Assembly (NCBI RefSeq): GCF_029869545.1
Contig: NZ_JARWQD010000209.1
Location: 1-38,263, forward strand
Length of the DNA stretch: 38,263 nucleotides
Source: Nocardia wallacei
Lineage (GTDB): Bacteria > Actinomycetota > Actinomycetes > Mycobacteriales > Mycobacteriaceae
Reading direction: 5' to 3'
The translations under genes and the position numbers were made by a program. This document shows positions 24,801 through 33,784 of the stretch, piece after piece. The notes under the pieces were generated by a model, which made no database searches, had not been told where the DNA came from, and was given only the letters and a program-made list of their open reading frames with translations. Position 1 is the stretch's first letter; each line of letters opens with the position of its first letter.

Positions 24801-25855
24801 CCGGTGTCTCGCTGCTCACCGTCCCCACCGCCGGACCCGGCGATCTCGGCGCACTCGCCGTTCTCGACCACATGGGTTGTGCCGCCGGGGATCTGGTCGC
24901 CGTGATCGGCAAGACCGAGGGCAACGGCTGCGTCAACGACTTCAGTCGCACGCTCGCCGCGGCGGCTTGGGAGCCCCACCTGCCCCCGGCGGCCGTCTCG
25001 GTGTTCTCCGGCGGCACCGAGGGTGTGCTCAGTCCGCACGTCAACCTGTTCGTCCGCGACGATCGGCGCCACCCGGGATTCGATCGGGGGCTGGTCGCCG
25101 CGGCGGGGCGCACCCGGGTGCTCGCGCCCGGCGAGATCGGCCGCGCGGCCCAGGTGGACGCGGTCGGCGAGACGGTCGCCAAACTGCTCGCCGAACTCGG
25201 GGCCGGGCCCGCCGACACCCATCTGGTCATCGTGAAATGTCCGCTGCTGACCTCGGACAAGATCACCGCGATCCGCGCGGCGGGCGCCGAGCCGGTCGCC
25301 ACCGACACCTACGAGTCCATGGCGCATTCGCGCGCGGCGAGCGCCCTCGCAATCGCCTGGGCGCTCGAGGAATGCGATCGGCCCACGGCCCTGCGCGCGC
25401 TGTCGGGCGACGGAGACGTGTCCTCGGCCCGCGCCTCCACCAGCGCGGGCGCCGAACTCGACGACTGCCACGTCCTCGTTGTCGCGGAGAGCAGGTCGGC
25501 GGCGAACCCGCTGCGCGCCCTGCACGGCGAGATGGCCGACGCGCTCGACGTCGCGTCGGTCACCGCGCTGCTCGATCGCGTCCGGGCCGAGAACGGAACG
25601 GTCCGCCAGATCTTCGCCAAGGCCGAGGCCGACCCGGCCGGTACCGTGCGCGGCCTGCGGCACACCATGCTCACCGACTCCGACGTCAACGCCACCCGGC
25701 ACGCCCGAGCCGCCGTCGGCGGGCTGCTGTCGGCACTCAAAGGCGATGGCGCCGTTTATGTTTCGGGCGGTGCCGAACATCAGGGCCCGTCCGGCGGGGG
25801 CAGCATCACGGTGATCTACGAACTACCCACTCCGGCGAGGAGCGATCAGCCATGA
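24797..25855 (+). CDS. Ring-opening amidohydrolase: cyanuric acid hydrolase / barbiturase family
   Basis: A 352-residue enzyme of the small AtzD/barbiturase family, which opens cyanuric acid to carboxybiuret or barbiturate to ureidomalonate. The fold is three similar domains, each giving a Lys and a Ser to one active site. Visible candidates are Lys39 (IGKTEGNG) and Ser71 (FSGGTEG), Lys147 (VIVKCPLL) and Ser232 (VVAESRSAANP), and Lys275 (IFAKAEAD) and Ser323 (VSGGAEHQGPSGGGS). ATG 24797 overlaps the permease stop and its own stop overlaps the NCS1 start. The biuret-hydrolase-like gene two positions on favours cyanuric acid; barbiturate from oxidative uracil degradation remains possible, since the family cannot be split reliably by eye. 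Confidence 0.87.
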   Translation: MTGVSLLTVPTAGPGDLGALAVLDHMGCAAGDLVAVIGKTEGNGCVNDFSRTLAAAAWEPHLPPAAVSVFSGGTEGVLSPHVNLFVRDDRRHPGFDRGLVAAAGRTRVLAPGEIGRAAQVDAVGETVAKLLAELGAGPADTHLVIVKCPLLTSDKITAIRAAGAEPVATDTYESMAHSRAASALAIAWALEECDRPTALRALSGDGDVSSARASTSAGAELDDCHVLVVAESRSAANPLRALHGEMADALDVASVTALLDRVRAENGTVRQIFAKAEADPAGTVRGLRHTMLTDSDVNATRHARAAVGGLLSALKGDGAVYVSGGAEHQGPSGGGSITVIYELPTPARSDQP

Positions 25856-27162
25856 CAGCGACCGTACGCGTTCCCGAAACCACTTGGGACATAGAGGAAT
25901 TCGAAACGACACCGGTACCGCCGGGCCATCGGCGGCGCCTGCCGTCGGTCGGCGCGGTCTGGTTCGGTTTCCCAATGGTGTTGACCTGCGCCATCTTCGG
26001 CGGCCTCATCGTCTACTCGCTGGGGTTCTGGCGCGGGCTGCTCGCGATCGCGGCCGGGAACCTCTGCCTGATGCTGTATGTCGGAGCCCTGAGCTATCTG
26101 GCCGGACGGACCGGCGAGAACTTCGCCCTGACCGCCGCGAGAACCTTCGGCACCAAGGCCGCGGCCGTACCGTCGGCATTCCTGGCCACCATCGTGATCG
26201 GCTGGTTCGCCTTCCAGACCGGCATGGCCGGAGCGATCCTGCACGACAGCCTCGGCTGGCCCGAGCGGGCGACCACACTGGCGGCCGGGCTGGGTTTCAT
26301 CGCGCTGACCCTGCTGGGCATTCGGGCGCTGTCGGTGATCGGCGTGATCGCGGCCCCGGTGTACATCGCGCTCGGCGCCGTCGCGATATACCTTGCCGCG
26401 CAGGATGGTTCGGGATCGCCCACCGGCTATCCCGGCGGGGCCGGAAGTGCCGCACTGAGTTTCGGGGCCGCGGTCACCCTGGTGATCGCCTCCTTCATCG
26501 ACTCCGGCACCATGACAGCCGATTTCACCAGATGGTCGCGTAACGGACGCGAGGGATTCCTGGCCGCGGCCTCCGCGTTCCCCGTGAGCAATTCCATCGC
26601 CCTGCTCGTCGGCGGCCTGGTCGTCGCGTTGGGCGGCGCCACCGATCCCGGCACCGACGGCGGCAACTTCCTCGGCCTGCTGATCGGTCACGGCGGCGTG
26701 CTGGTCCCGCTGGCCGTGGCGTTCGTCTTCATCAATCTCGGCTCGGTGTGCGCGCACTGCCTGTACAACGGCGCGGTCGGCTGGAGTCAGCTCACCGCGG
26801 GCCGGATGCGCACGCTGACACTGATTCTCGGCGCCGTCGGGGTACTGCTCGCGGTGGCCGGGATCTGGACCTACTTCGAGCAGTGGCTGAATCTGCTCGG
26901 CGTGATCGTGCCGCCCATCGGCGCGGTCGTGATCCTCGACCAGCTGGTCCTGCCGCGCACCCGGCTGCGCTCCCCCGCGACCGCCCGCGCCGTGCGCTGG
27001 CAGCCCTTCGCCGGATGGGCGGGCGGCGCGGCCGCGGCCCTGCTCACCCACCGGCTCGCGCCGTGGCTGTCGGATGCCGTGGTCGGCTTCGTCACCGCGG
27101 CCCTGCTCCTCACCGTCTGCTCCGCCCTGACCGCACGCGACCGGAAGGATTGCCCCGCATGA
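25852..27162 (+). CDS. NCS1 family permease (cytosine/purine/allantoin type)
   Basis: A 436-residue importer with about 12 membrane segments, unrelated in sequence to the NCS2 protein in the same operon. It begins with a cytosolic stretch ending [31 protein letters not shown]. It carries conserved pieces of helix 1 (GAVWFGF) and helices 5-6 ([22 protein letters not shown], about 218-239). The ATG at 25852 overlaps the amidohydrolase stop and its stop overlaps the next start. Relatives carry cytosine, uracil, allantoin or hydantoins. Here it may import biuret or another ureido compound. Confidence 0.85.
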   Translation: MTATVRVPETTWDIEEFETTPVPPGHRRRLPSVGAVWFGFPMVLTCAIFGGLIVYSLGFWRGLLAIAAGNLCLMLYVGALSYLAGRTGENFALTAARTFGTKAAAVPSAFLATIVIGWFAFQTGMAGAILHDSLGWPERATTLAAGLGFIALTLLGIRALSVIGVIAAPVYIALGAVAIYLAAQDGSGSPTGYPGGAGSAALSFGAAVTLVIASFIDSGTMTADFTRWSRNGREGFLAAASAFPVSNSIALLVGGLVVALGGATDPGTDGGNFLGLLIGHGGVLVPLAVAFVFINLGSVCAHCLYNGAVGWSQLTAGRMRTLTLILGAVGVLLAVAGIWTYFEQWLNLLGVIVPPIGAVVILDQLVLPRTRLRSPATARAVRWQPFAGWAGGAAAALLTHRLAPWLSDAVVGFVTAALLLTVCSALTARDRKDCPA

Positions 27163-27863
27163 CATTTCCACCCCTCACCGCCGCCACCCCGTACGCCTGG
27201 CCCTACGACGGCGGCATCGACCCGGCCCGCACGGCCCTGCTGCTGATCGACTGGCAGACCGACTTCTGCGGGCCCGGCGGCTACGTCGACCGGATGGGAT
27301 ACGACCTGGCGCTCACCCGCGCCGGACTCGAACCCACCGCCCGGGTGCTCGCCGCGGCACGGGACCTCGAGATGACCGTCGTCCACACCCGCGAGGGACA
27401 TCGCCCGGACCTCAGCGACCTTCCCGCCAACAAGCGCTGGCGCTCGGCGCGGGCGGGCGCGGAGATCGGGAGCACCGGGCCCTGCGGCCGGATCCTGGTC
27501 CGCGGCGAGCCGGGCTGGGAGATCGTGCCCGAGGTCGCGCCGCTGCCCGGCGAACCCGTGATCGACAAGCCGGGCAAGGGCGCCTTCTACGCCACCGATC
27601 TGGATCTGGTGCTGCGCACCCGCGGCGTGACGCACCTGATCATCACCGGCATCACCACCGACGTCTGCGTGCACACCACCATGCGCGAGGCCAACGACCG
27701 CGGCTACGAATGCCTGGTGCTGTCGGACTGCACCGGCGCGACCGAGCGCCGCCACCACGAGGCCGCGCTCAGCATGATCACCATGCAGGGCGGCATCTTC
27801 GGCGCGGTCGCCGCCTCCGCGGACCTGCTCGCCACCCTCGGCGTGGCGCCCGCGACCGTATGA
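27159..27863 (+). CDS. Isochorismatase-family cysteine amidohydrolase, biuret hydrolase-like (BiuH/RutB group)
   Basis: A 234-residue cytoplasmic amidase. The catalytic triad is visible as Asp31 ([14 protein letters not shown]), Lys137 ([10 protein letters not shown]) and Cys170 ([13 protein letters not shown]), with the usual cis-peptide context before Cys. The stretches [19 protein letters not shown] and [21 protein letters not shown] are characteristic of biuret hydrolase relatives more than of ureidoacrylate hydrolase RutB. It would convert biuret, the decarboxylated product of cyanurate opening, to allophanate and ammonia. It is translationally coupled at both ends (ATGA). No allophanate hydrolase is in the window, so the last step must be encoded elsewhere or end at allophanate. 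Confidence 0.85.
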   Translation: MTFPPLTAATPYAWPYDGGIDPARTALLLIDWQTDFCGPGGYVDRMGYDLALTRAGLEPTARVLAAARDLEMTVVHTREGHRPDLSDLPANKRWRSARAGAEIGSTGPCGRILVRGEPGWEIVPEVAPLPGEPVIDKPGKGAFYATDLDLVLRTRGVTHLIITGITTDVCVHTTMREANDRGYECLVLSDCTGATERRHHEAALSMITMQGGIFGAVAASADLLATLGVAPATV

Positions 27864-28498
27864 GGATCGTGCTGATCCACGGCGCGGCGACCGACTCGCG
27901 CGTGTGGGCCGCCACCGCGGCCGCACTGCGCGGGCCGGGTGAGGTGTTATGCCCGGACCGCCCGCAGTCCGGTGAGATGGACACCGAAATCGCTTATCTC
28001 GCACCGTACTGCGCGGGCGCGTTCGTCGTCGGCGTCAGCGGCGGCGCGACCCTCGGCCTCGAGCTGGCGGCCCGCGGCATCCCCCTGGCCGGGGCCCTGC
28101 TGCACGAACCGGCGGCCGGGTCGCTGGCCCCCGGATTGCTCGACCACGTCGCCGCCGCACTGGCCACCGGTGGGATCGAAGGATTCGGCCGCGCCCTCTA
28201 CGGTCCGCGCTGGCGTCCGGCCGATACGCCCGCGACGCTCGAGACGGTCCGCGCGGAGTTCGCGATGTTCCGCGGCTTCGAACCGGCACCCCTGGCCGCC
28301 GCCGACCGCATCACCCTGACCGTCGGGGCGAATTCTCCACCCCCGCGCCATGATTCGGTCCGCGCTGTGGCCGCCCACCTGGGCACTCGGGTCCGCACGA
28401 TCCCCGGGGCGGGCCACGCCGCACACCTCGAATGCCCCACGAAACTGGCCGCCCTCATCGAGTCGACGGCCCTCGACCACGGCCGCCCGGTGAGCTAA
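27860..28498 (+). CDS. Alpha/beta hydrolase, last gene of the amide-ring operon
   Basis: A small 212-residue alpha/beta hydrolase. [16 protein letters not shown] gives the oxyanion region, GVSGGAT the nucleophile elbow with Ser60, and [10 protein letters not shown] the catalytic His186; the Asp is probably in the strand near ITLTVGAN. The cap is minimal. Its ATG overlaps the stop of the cysteine hydrolase, so it is made with the pathway. Such proteins are not part of the textbook cyanurate pathway; it might handle an ester or carbamate side product, carboxybiuret, or have an unrelated role. Confidence 0.8.
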   Translation: MRIVLIHGAATDSRVWAATAAALRGPGEVLCPDRPQSGEMDTEIAYLAPYCAGAFVVGVSGGATLGLELAARGIPLAGALLHEPAAGSLAPGLLDHVAAALATGGIEGFGRALYGPRWRPADTPATLETVRAEFAMFRGFEPAPLAAADRITLTVGANSPPPRHDSVRAVAAHLGTRVRTIPGAGHAAHLECPTKLAALIESTALDHGRPVS

Positions 28499-28533
28499 CA
28501 TAAGTCACAACCTATTTAAGGAGTAACTTATGT
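28498..28533. promoter_or_regulatory. Operator-like dyad covering the RBS and start codon of the AHSA1-ArsR pair
   Basis: ACATAAGTCAC (28498-28508) and GTAACTTATGT (28523-28533) are inverted 11-base arms with one mismatch. Between them lie CCTATTTAAGG and the AAGGAG ribosome site (28518-28523), and the right arm includes the ATG (28530). The region is strikingly AT-rich against its surroundings. The ArsR protein encoded at 29186 is the likely binder. Confidence 0.65.
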
Positions 28534-29186
28534 CCATGCTCACCGACCCCGTCGCCATCGCCGGTCTCGTGTCTCGCGAGATCCGCACCGGGGCCCGCGA
28601 GGGCGCGCCGACCAAGATCGCCGTCGCCCGGCGCAGCTATCCCACGGATCGGTCCGACCTGTGGAACGCGCTCACCGATATCGAGCGGATCCCGCGCTGG
28701 TTCCTGCCGATCAGCGGCGACCTGCGGGTCGGCGGCCGGTATCAGCTCGAGGGCAACGCGGGCGGGGTGGTCGAGCGCTGCGAGGCACCCGAGCGGTTCG
28801 ACGTGACCTGGGAGATGGGCCCGCAGATCTCATGGCTGACCATCAGCCTCACCCCGGAGGGCGAGGGCACCCTGCTGGAACTGGTGCACGAGGCACAGGT
28901 CGATCCGGACCTCTGGTCGCAGTTCGGGCCGGGCGCGGTCGGCGTCGGCTGGGATCTCGCCCTGATGGGCCTGGGCCTGCACGTGGCCAGCGGAGCCCCG
29001 GTCGACCCGGCCGAGGGGGCCGCGTTCCCGACCACGCCCGAGGGCAGGGAGTTCGTGCGCTCCTCGGCCTCCGGCTGGGCCGACGCGGCCGTCGGCGACG
29101 GCGACGATCCGGTGGCGGCGCACGCCGCCGCCGAGCAGACGATCGGCTTCTACACGATCGTGCCCGAGGAGGACCCGCAGCCCTGA
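28530..29186 (+). CDS. SRPBCC/AHSA1-domain protein paired with ArsR regulator
   Basis: A 218-residue AHSA1 protein. The core is RSYPTDRSDLWNALTDIERIPRWFLPISGDLRVGGRYQLEGNAGGVVERCEAPERFDVTWEMG (about 35-100). The C-terminal helix lies around GPGAVGVGWDLALMGLGLHVA. A final segment (SSASGWADAAVGDGDDPVAAHAAAEQTIGFYTIVPEE) is longer than the usual family length of 150-160. ATG 28530 follows AAGGAG. It is 32 bases after the amide operon but behind its own operator, so it is probably a separate unit. Its stop overlaps the ArsR start (TGATG). Confidence 0.85.
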   Translation: MSMLTDPVAIAGLVSREIRTGAREGAPTKIAVARRSYPTDRSDLWNALTDIERIPRWFLPISGDLRVGGRYQLEGNAGGVVERCEAPERFDVTWEMGPQISWLTISLTPEGEGTLLELVHEAQVDPDLWSQFGPGAVGVGWDLALMGLGLHVASGAPVDPAEGAAFPTTPEGREFVRSSASGWADAAVGDGDDPVAAHAAAEQTIGFYTIVPEEDPQP

Positions 29187-29584
29187 TGAGCGAGCCGCCA
29201 CAGATCTTCGAGGCCCTCGGCGACCCGGTACGCCGCGGCATTCTCGAACTGCTGGCGTCCGGTGAAATGCCCGCGAGCGCGGTCGTCGACGGCGTGCGGC
29301 GCTATACGCCGATCTCCCAGCCCGCGGTGTCCCAGCACCTGAAGGTGCTGCGCGAGGCCGGACTCGTCAGCGTCCGCGTCGACGGCCCGCGCCGCATCTA
29401 CGCGATCGATCGCTCAGGCGTCGACGCGGCACAGACCTGGCTCACCGGGCTGACCGACCCGCTGGAGCAGTTCGCCCAACCGCTCGACGCCCTCGCCACC
29501 GAGGTCGCCCGCGGTAAACGCACCCGCCGCCGGTCCGATCCGGGCCGCCGACCCGAGCAGCCGCCGAGCACCCGGTACGCCTGA
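29186..29584 (+). CDS. ArsR family winged-helix regulator
   Basis: A 132-residue repressor. IFEALGDPVRRGILELLASGEMPASAVVDGV is followed by the helix-turn-helix ISQPAVSQHLKVLREAGLVSVRVDGPRRIYAI (about 44-75). A basic tail (RGKRTRRRSDPGRRPEQPPS) may strengthen DNA contact. There are no metal ligands. It is coupled to the preceding AHSA1 gene. Both AHSA1-ArsR units in this window start with the AHSA1 gene and follow with the repressor. It probably binds the dyad at 28498-28533. Confidence 0.87.
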   Translation: MSEPPQIFEALGDPVRRGILELLASGEMPASAVVDGVRRYTPISQPAVSQHLKVLREAGLVSVRVDGPRRIYAIDRSGVDAAQTWLTGLTDPLEQFAQPLDALATEVARGKRTRRRSDPGRRPEQPPSTRYA

Positions 29585-29625
29585 CCCGCCGGGCAAGTCG
29601 CCACATGCAGCGCCTTGCCCCTCGA

Positions 29626-29704
29626 GCTCAGGACTCCGGGTCCGGCGCCCGCGGGCAGCAGGCTGCTCAGGACTCCGGGTCCGGCGGCCGCACGGGCAGC
29701 AGGG
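29626..29704. repeat. Short tandem duplication at the 3' end of the MFS gene
   Basis: GCTCAGGACTCCGGGTCCGG begins at 29626 and again at 29665; the similarity continues to GGGCAGCAGG, giving a 39-base imperfect tandem repeat. The right copy contains the stop codon of the minus-strand MFS gene, and the left copy repeats the same stop-containing segment beyond it. Confidence 0.75.
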
Positions 29705-30992
29705 CGATCAGGCCCAGGGCGAGCACCAGCAGCAGGCCGACGATGCCCGCGCGGTCGGCGCCGAAGGCCCAGACGAACAGGCCGAACATGACCGGAGCCA
29801 GAAACGACACCGCCCGGCCCGTCGTCGTGTAGAGGCCGAACATCTGGCCCTCGCGGCCGGGTGGCGCCAGGCGCGCGAGGAAGCTGCGCGCGGCGGACTG
29901 CGCGGGACCGACGAACACCGTGAGCAGCAGGCCGAACACCCAGAACAGCACGGGCCCGGAGACCATCAGCAGCGCGGTGCCGAAGACCAGCATCGCGGCC
30001 AGCGAGGCGACGATGACCGCCTTCGGACCGACCGTGTCGTCGAAGCGCCCGGCGACGATGGCGCCCAGTGCCGCAACGACATTCGCCGCGATGCCGAACA
30101 GCAGCACATCGTCGTCGGAGATGCCGTACACCCGCACGGCCAGCACCGCGCCGAAGGTGAACACCCCGGCCAGACCGTCCCGGAAGATCGCGCTCGCCAG
30201 CAGGAACCCCGCCGTGCGCCGATCGGCCGCCCACAGCTCGCGCAGATCGCGCCACAGCACCCGGTAGGAGGCGAGAAATCCGGCCCGCGCGGCGCCCGGA
30301 TCGGCATCGGTGCGCGGGAGTTCCGGCACGGCCAGCAGCACCGGCAGCGCGAAGGCGGCGAACCACACCGCCGCCAGCACCGCGACCAGCCGGATATTGA
30401 GCCCGTCGGCGGTCGGCACACCCAGCAGCCCGCGCGTCTCGCCGTCCCCGGCGATGAAACCCACATAGCAGATCAGCAGCAGCCCGATGCCGCCGAAATA
30501 CCCCATCGCCCAACCGAATCCGGAGACCCGGCCGATCGTCGCCGGGGTGGAGACCTGCCGCAGCATGGCGTTGTAGGGCACCCCCGCCAATTCGAACGCC
30601 GCCGAGGCGAGAGCGAGCAGCAGCAGGCCCAGCCACAGCTCGCGATAGTCGTCGTGCACGAAGAACATTCCGGCCATCAGCACGATCGTGAGACCGGTCA
30701 GCAGTCCCAGCGCGCGCTTGCGCCGCGCGGTGGCGTCGAACCACTGCCCGCTGACCGGCGCGGTCAGCGCGACCACCAGTCCGGACAACCCCAACGCCCA
30801 GCCCAGCCACGCGCTCGCCGAGATCCCGCCGGGCAGATCGTCGCCCACCGTATCGGTGAGATACACCGAGAAGACGAAGGTGAGGATGACCGCCTGGAAC
30901 GCCGCCGACCCCCAGTCCCACAACCCCCACGCCACCACCTGCCGCCGACCGGCGGCCTGCCCGATGGTGGCTCGCCCCGGAACCTCGGTCAT
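29667..30992 (-). CDS. UMF1-type major facilitator (Atg22-like) permease
   Basis: A 441-residue MFS protein with about 12 helices. The N-terminal WGLWDWGSAAFQAVILTFVFSVYLTDTVG (about 21-49) is the hallmark of the UMF1/Atg22-like family. GVPYNAMLRQVSTPATIGRVSGFGWAMGYFGG (about 118-150) and the late LARLAPPGREGQMFGLYTTTGRAVSFLAP (about 372-400) also fit. Fungal members export amino acids from vacuoles; bacterial roles are undefined. ATG 30992 is where family homology begins; open sequence continues to 31211 but looks non-coding. It diverges from the XRE regulator across 236 bases. Confidence 0.82.
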   Translation of the reverse strand: MTEVPGRATIGQAAGRRQVVAWGLWDWGSAAFQAVILTFVFSVYLTDTVGDDLPGGISASAWLGWALGLSGLVVALTAPVSGQWFDATARRKRALGLLTGLTIVLMAGMFFVHDDYRELWLGLLLLALASAAFELAGVPYNAMLRQVSTPATIGRVSGFGWAMGYFGGIGLLLICYVGFIAGDGETRGLLGVPTADGLNIRLVAVLAAVWFAAFALPVLLAVPELPRTDADPGAARAGFLASYRVLWRDLRELWAADRRTAGFLLASAIFRDGLAGVFTFGAVLAVRVYGISDDDVLLFGIAANVVAALGAIVAGRFDDTVGPKAVIVASLAAMLVFGTALLMVSGPVLFWVFGLLLTVFVGPAQSAARSFLARLAPPGREGQMFGLYTTTGRAVSFLAPVMFGLFVWAFGADRAGIVGLLLVLALGLIALLPVRPPDPES

Positions 30993-31228
30993 GCCACGCA
31001 GCGTAGGCGACGGCGGCACCCGATGCCCGATTCCCGGGCCCACCGGCGACGAAAGCACCTGTCGCCGACCGGCACCGGCACCGCGGATACCCGCCCTCGC
31101 CACGGTTGCAGCAGGTACGCTCTTGGCCAATGAATGCCCCCGCCGCAGCTCAGCGCTGCCGAGCGGGCTCCGACAAGGCAGGAACGCGGCCGCGCGTTCC
31201 GCGAAGTGCACAGAGGAGAGCGCTCGCC

Positions 31229-32089
31229 ATGGCAGGCAAGCGAACGGTGCTGACGGTCCAGCTCAGGCGGCTGGCCGCGCTGCTGCACGAGATGCGCGAA
31301 CACGCCGGGGTCAGCAAGGAGGTGGTCAGCGCCCGCACCGGTATCAACGTCACCACGCTGTACCGCATCGAGACGGCCCAGGCCCGACCGCAGCGGCGCA
31401 CCCTGATGGCCATGCTCGACCTGTACGGCGTCGAGGAACCGCAGCGCGCGGATGCCCTGCAGTTGCTGCAGGAGGCGCAGAAGCCGGGCATGTCGCGCCC
31501 GTTCGAGGCGGCCGTCTCGGAGGTCTACGCCGCCTATATCAACTTCGAGAACGAGGCGCTCTCGGCGCGGCTGTTCCAGACCTCGTTCATCCCCGGGCTC
31601 CTGCAGACCGAGCAGTACGCCGTGGCGGTGCTGGACACGGCCATGCCGAAGGTCGAGGCCGCGGTCATCGAGCAGCGGCTGCGCGCGCGTTTCGAGCGGG
31701 CCAAGGTCCTCGCCAAGGAGGAGCCGCTGGAGCTGTGGGTGGTGCTCGACGAGGCGGCGATCCGGCGCGTGGTCGGCGGCCGCGAGGTGATGCGGGGGCA
31801 GCTGCTGCGGCTGGTCGAGGAGTCGGAGAAGCGCAACGTCATCCTGCAGCTGCTGCCGTTCGACGCCGGGGCCCACCCGGCCATGGTCGGCTCGTTCGTG
31901 GTGCTGGACTTCCACGACCCGGCCGACCCGGAACTGGTCTATGTCGAGGGCATCGCGGGCGACGATATCGTGGAGGGCCACAACGAGATTCGCCGCTTCG
32001 GGGTGATGTTCGACCAGCTCCGCGCCATGGCCCTGAGCCCACGCGATTCCACGGCGCTGATCGCCGAGGTAGCCGACGACCTGAAGTGA
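31229..32089 (+). CDS. XRE helix-turn-helix regulator with DUF5753 domain
   Basis: A 286-residue protein. The XRE helix-turn-helix is residues about 9-70 (LRRLAALLHEMREHAGVSKEVVSARTGINVTTLYRIETAQARPQ). The DUF5753 ligand-like domain follows (SARLFQTSFIPGLLQTEQYAVAVLD, LDEAAIRRVVGG, NVILQLLPFDAGAHPAMVGSFVVLDF, LVYVEGIAGDDIVE). The family is abundant in Streptomyces and Nocardia and usually travels with a small DUF397 protein; none is visible here. The ATG at 31229 follows GAGGAG. The stop is 7 bases from the convergent ABC-2 permease gene. Confidence 0.88.
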   Translation: MAGKRTVLTVQLRRLAALLHEMREHAGVSKEVVSARTGINVTTLYRIETAQARPQRRTLMAMLDLYGVEEPQRADALQLLQEAQKPGMSRPFEAAVSEVYAAYINFENEALSARLFQTSFIPGLLQTEQYAVAVLDTAMPKVEAAVIEQRLRARFERAKVLAKEEPLELWVVLDEAAIRRVVGGREVMRGQLLRLVEESEKRNVILQLLPFDAGAHPAMVGSFVVLDFHDPADPELVYVEGIAGDDIVEGHNEIRRFGVMFDQLRAMALSPRDSTALIAEVADDLK

Positions 32090-32096
32090 GAGGTGC

Positions 32097-32957
32097 TCAG
32101 CTGCGGCTGGCGCGGCGGTAGCCAACTATCGCGGGCACGGCGAACAGCACCATCGCGCCGACCGACCAGGCGACGGTTGCCAGCAGGGGGCCGCGCACCG
32201 GGCCGCCCAGAGACAGCCCGCGCATGGCGTCGACGGCGTAGGACATGGGCTGGTGGGCCACAATGGGTTTCGCCCAGGCCGGGTAGGCGGCCAGCGGGAC
32301 GAATCCGGTGGAGAAGAACATCAGCAGCGACGAGCCCAGCGAGATCGCCTCCACCAGAGCCGGTTTGGCGGTGTAGACGGCGACCGCGGTCACCAGCGTG
32401 GCGAAACCCAGCCCGTACAGCAGCGGCACCCCCACCAGGGCCACGGCCGCGGCCCAGCCCTGCCGGAACCGGAGCCCGAGCAGCACCCCCACCGCGAACA
32501 GCACCAGCGTGCAGGTCAGGATGCGGGCGCCCTCGGCGGCGATCCGCGCCAGCAGCCCCGACACCCGATGGACGGGCAGCACCCAGAACCGGGCCAGCAG
32601 GCCGTCGTCGCGCTCGCGGCCCAGCGTGATCGCACCGGCCAGCGACCCCGACATCACCGATACCAGCGTCACCATGGGCACCGAGCCGTACAACGCGCTC
32701 GCCCCCGAGAACGCCGAGATCTGGCGCCCCAGCACGGTATCGAGCATCACCAGCAGCAGCGCCGGGAAGATCAGCGACTGGGCCATCGTCAACGGGTCAC
32801 GGCGCCAGCGCTTCAGCAGCCTACGGGTCTGAATCGCCGTCTGCGGCAAAAGATATCGGCCCGACTCGGTACGCGCGGTGACCACGGGCAGATCGACCAC
32901 CGCCGCTCCCACTCCGCCGGGTCCGGGCGTCCGCGCCGCCCCTGTGCTCGCGGTCAT
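32097..32957 (-). CDS. ABC-2 type transporter permease (DrrB/DrrC-like)
   Basis: A 286-residue membrane protein with about six helices. After an Ala/Gly-rich N-terminus comes TRRLLKRWRRDPLTMAQSLIFPALLLVMLDTVLG, the typical entry to an ABC-2 permease. MVTLVSVMSGSLAGAITLGRERDDGLLARFWVLPVHR contains the conserved GRERDxGLL cytosolic loop. AYPAWAKPIVAHQPMSYAVDAMRGLSLGGP is the signature near the last helices. Its ATG overlaps the stop of the preceding permease gene, so the two form a heterodimer. Relatives export daunorubicin or glycolipids. Confidence 0.85.
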   Translation of the reverse strand: MTASTGAARTPGPGGVGAAVVDLPVVTARTESGRYLLPQTAIQTRRLLKRWRRDPLTMAQSLIFPALLLVMLDTVLGRQISAFSGASALYGSVPMVTLVSVMSGSLAGAITLGRERDDGLLARFWVLPVHRVSGLLARIAAEGARILTCTLVLFAVGVLLGLRFRQGWAAAVALVGVPLLYGLGFATLVTAVAVYTAKPALVEAISLGSSLLMFFSTGFVPLAAYPAWAKPIVAHQPMSYAVDAMRGLSLGGPVRGPLLATVAWSVGAMVLFAVPAIVGYRRASRS

Positions 32958-33784
32958 CGCTGCCTCCGCACGGCCACCACCGCCGACGCACCGCCGAACA
33001 CCACCAGCCCCAACGCCGCCCACGCCAGCCCCGGCCCGACGGCGGCCCAGCTCACCGCCCCGGCCCGCCCGGACCGGTCGCCCGCCAGCACCCGCAGCAC
33101 GCCGATGAACTGCGACACCGGCTGGTTCCGCGCGAAACCCTGAATCCAGCGCGGAAACTGGTTCGCCGGGGCGAATCCGGTGGACACCATGCCGAGGATC
33201 AGCTGCGGCAGCACCAGTGCCTGCGTCGTCGCCTCCGGACTCCTCGACAGCGCCCCCAGCAGATCGCCCATCAGGCCCAGCAGCAGCCCGAGCACGAGGG
33301 AGAAGGCGAGGAATCCGGCGGTGTGCCATCCGCCGCCGTAGAACCGGAATCCGATCACGTGCCCGCAGACCAGCGCCGACACCAGCGCGATCACTATCCG
33401 GTATCCGACCGCCACGGTCCGGGCCGCCAGCGGCGCCACCGACGGCATGGGCATCGTCGCGAAGCGGGCGTCCAGTCCGTCACGCGCGTCGGTGGCCGAA
33501 CGGAACGCCGCCGCCGTCCCGCAGAACGACACCGCCTGCATCACGATCATGGGCATGAGGAACTGCGCATAGCTGCTGAGCCCGTGCCCCGCGAAGCTCA
33601 TCACCCGGTTCAGCGGCACATAGAAACCGACGGTGAACACCACCGGCGACAGCAGCGCGGTCAGCACCTCCCCGTTCCGCAGCGAGGGCCGGACCAGCCG
33701 CAACGCCAGCACCCAGCACTGCCGCACCGCCGACCGCCGGGGAACCGGCGGCGCCCCGGGTCGCGCGAGCACATCGATCCCCAT
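32954..33784 (-). CDS. ABC-2 type transporter permease, first gene of pair
   Basis: A 276-residue partner permease with about six helices. The entry is [37 protein letters not shown] cytosolic loop reads [19 protein letters not shown], and the C-terminal signature is [39 protein letters not shown]. The ATG at 33784 opens a divergent 182-base gap with the nitrobindin gene. In DrrABC-type exporters an ATPase gene precedes the permeases; here none is present, so the ATPase must be encoded elsewhere. Confidence 0.85.
   Translation of the reverse strand: MGIDVLARPGAPPVPRRSAVRQCWVLALRLVRPSLRNGEVLTALLSPVVFTVGFYVPLNRVMSFAGHGLSSYAQFLMPMIVMQAVSFCGTAAAFRSATDARDGLDARFATMPMPSVAPLAARTVAVGYRIVIALVSALVCGHVIGFRFYGGGWHTAGFLAFSLVLGLLLGLMGDLLGALSRSPEATTQALVLPQLILGMVSTGFAPANQFPRWIQGFARNQPVSQFIGVLRVLAGDRSGRAGAVSWAAVGPGLAWAALGLVVFGGASAVVAVRRQR

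Noticed and set aside
23522..27162. Apparent fusion of permease, amidohydrolase and transporter frames into giant proteins
   Set aside because: These open stretches only become family-like after the true ATGA start of each gene; upstream parts are out-of-frame translations.
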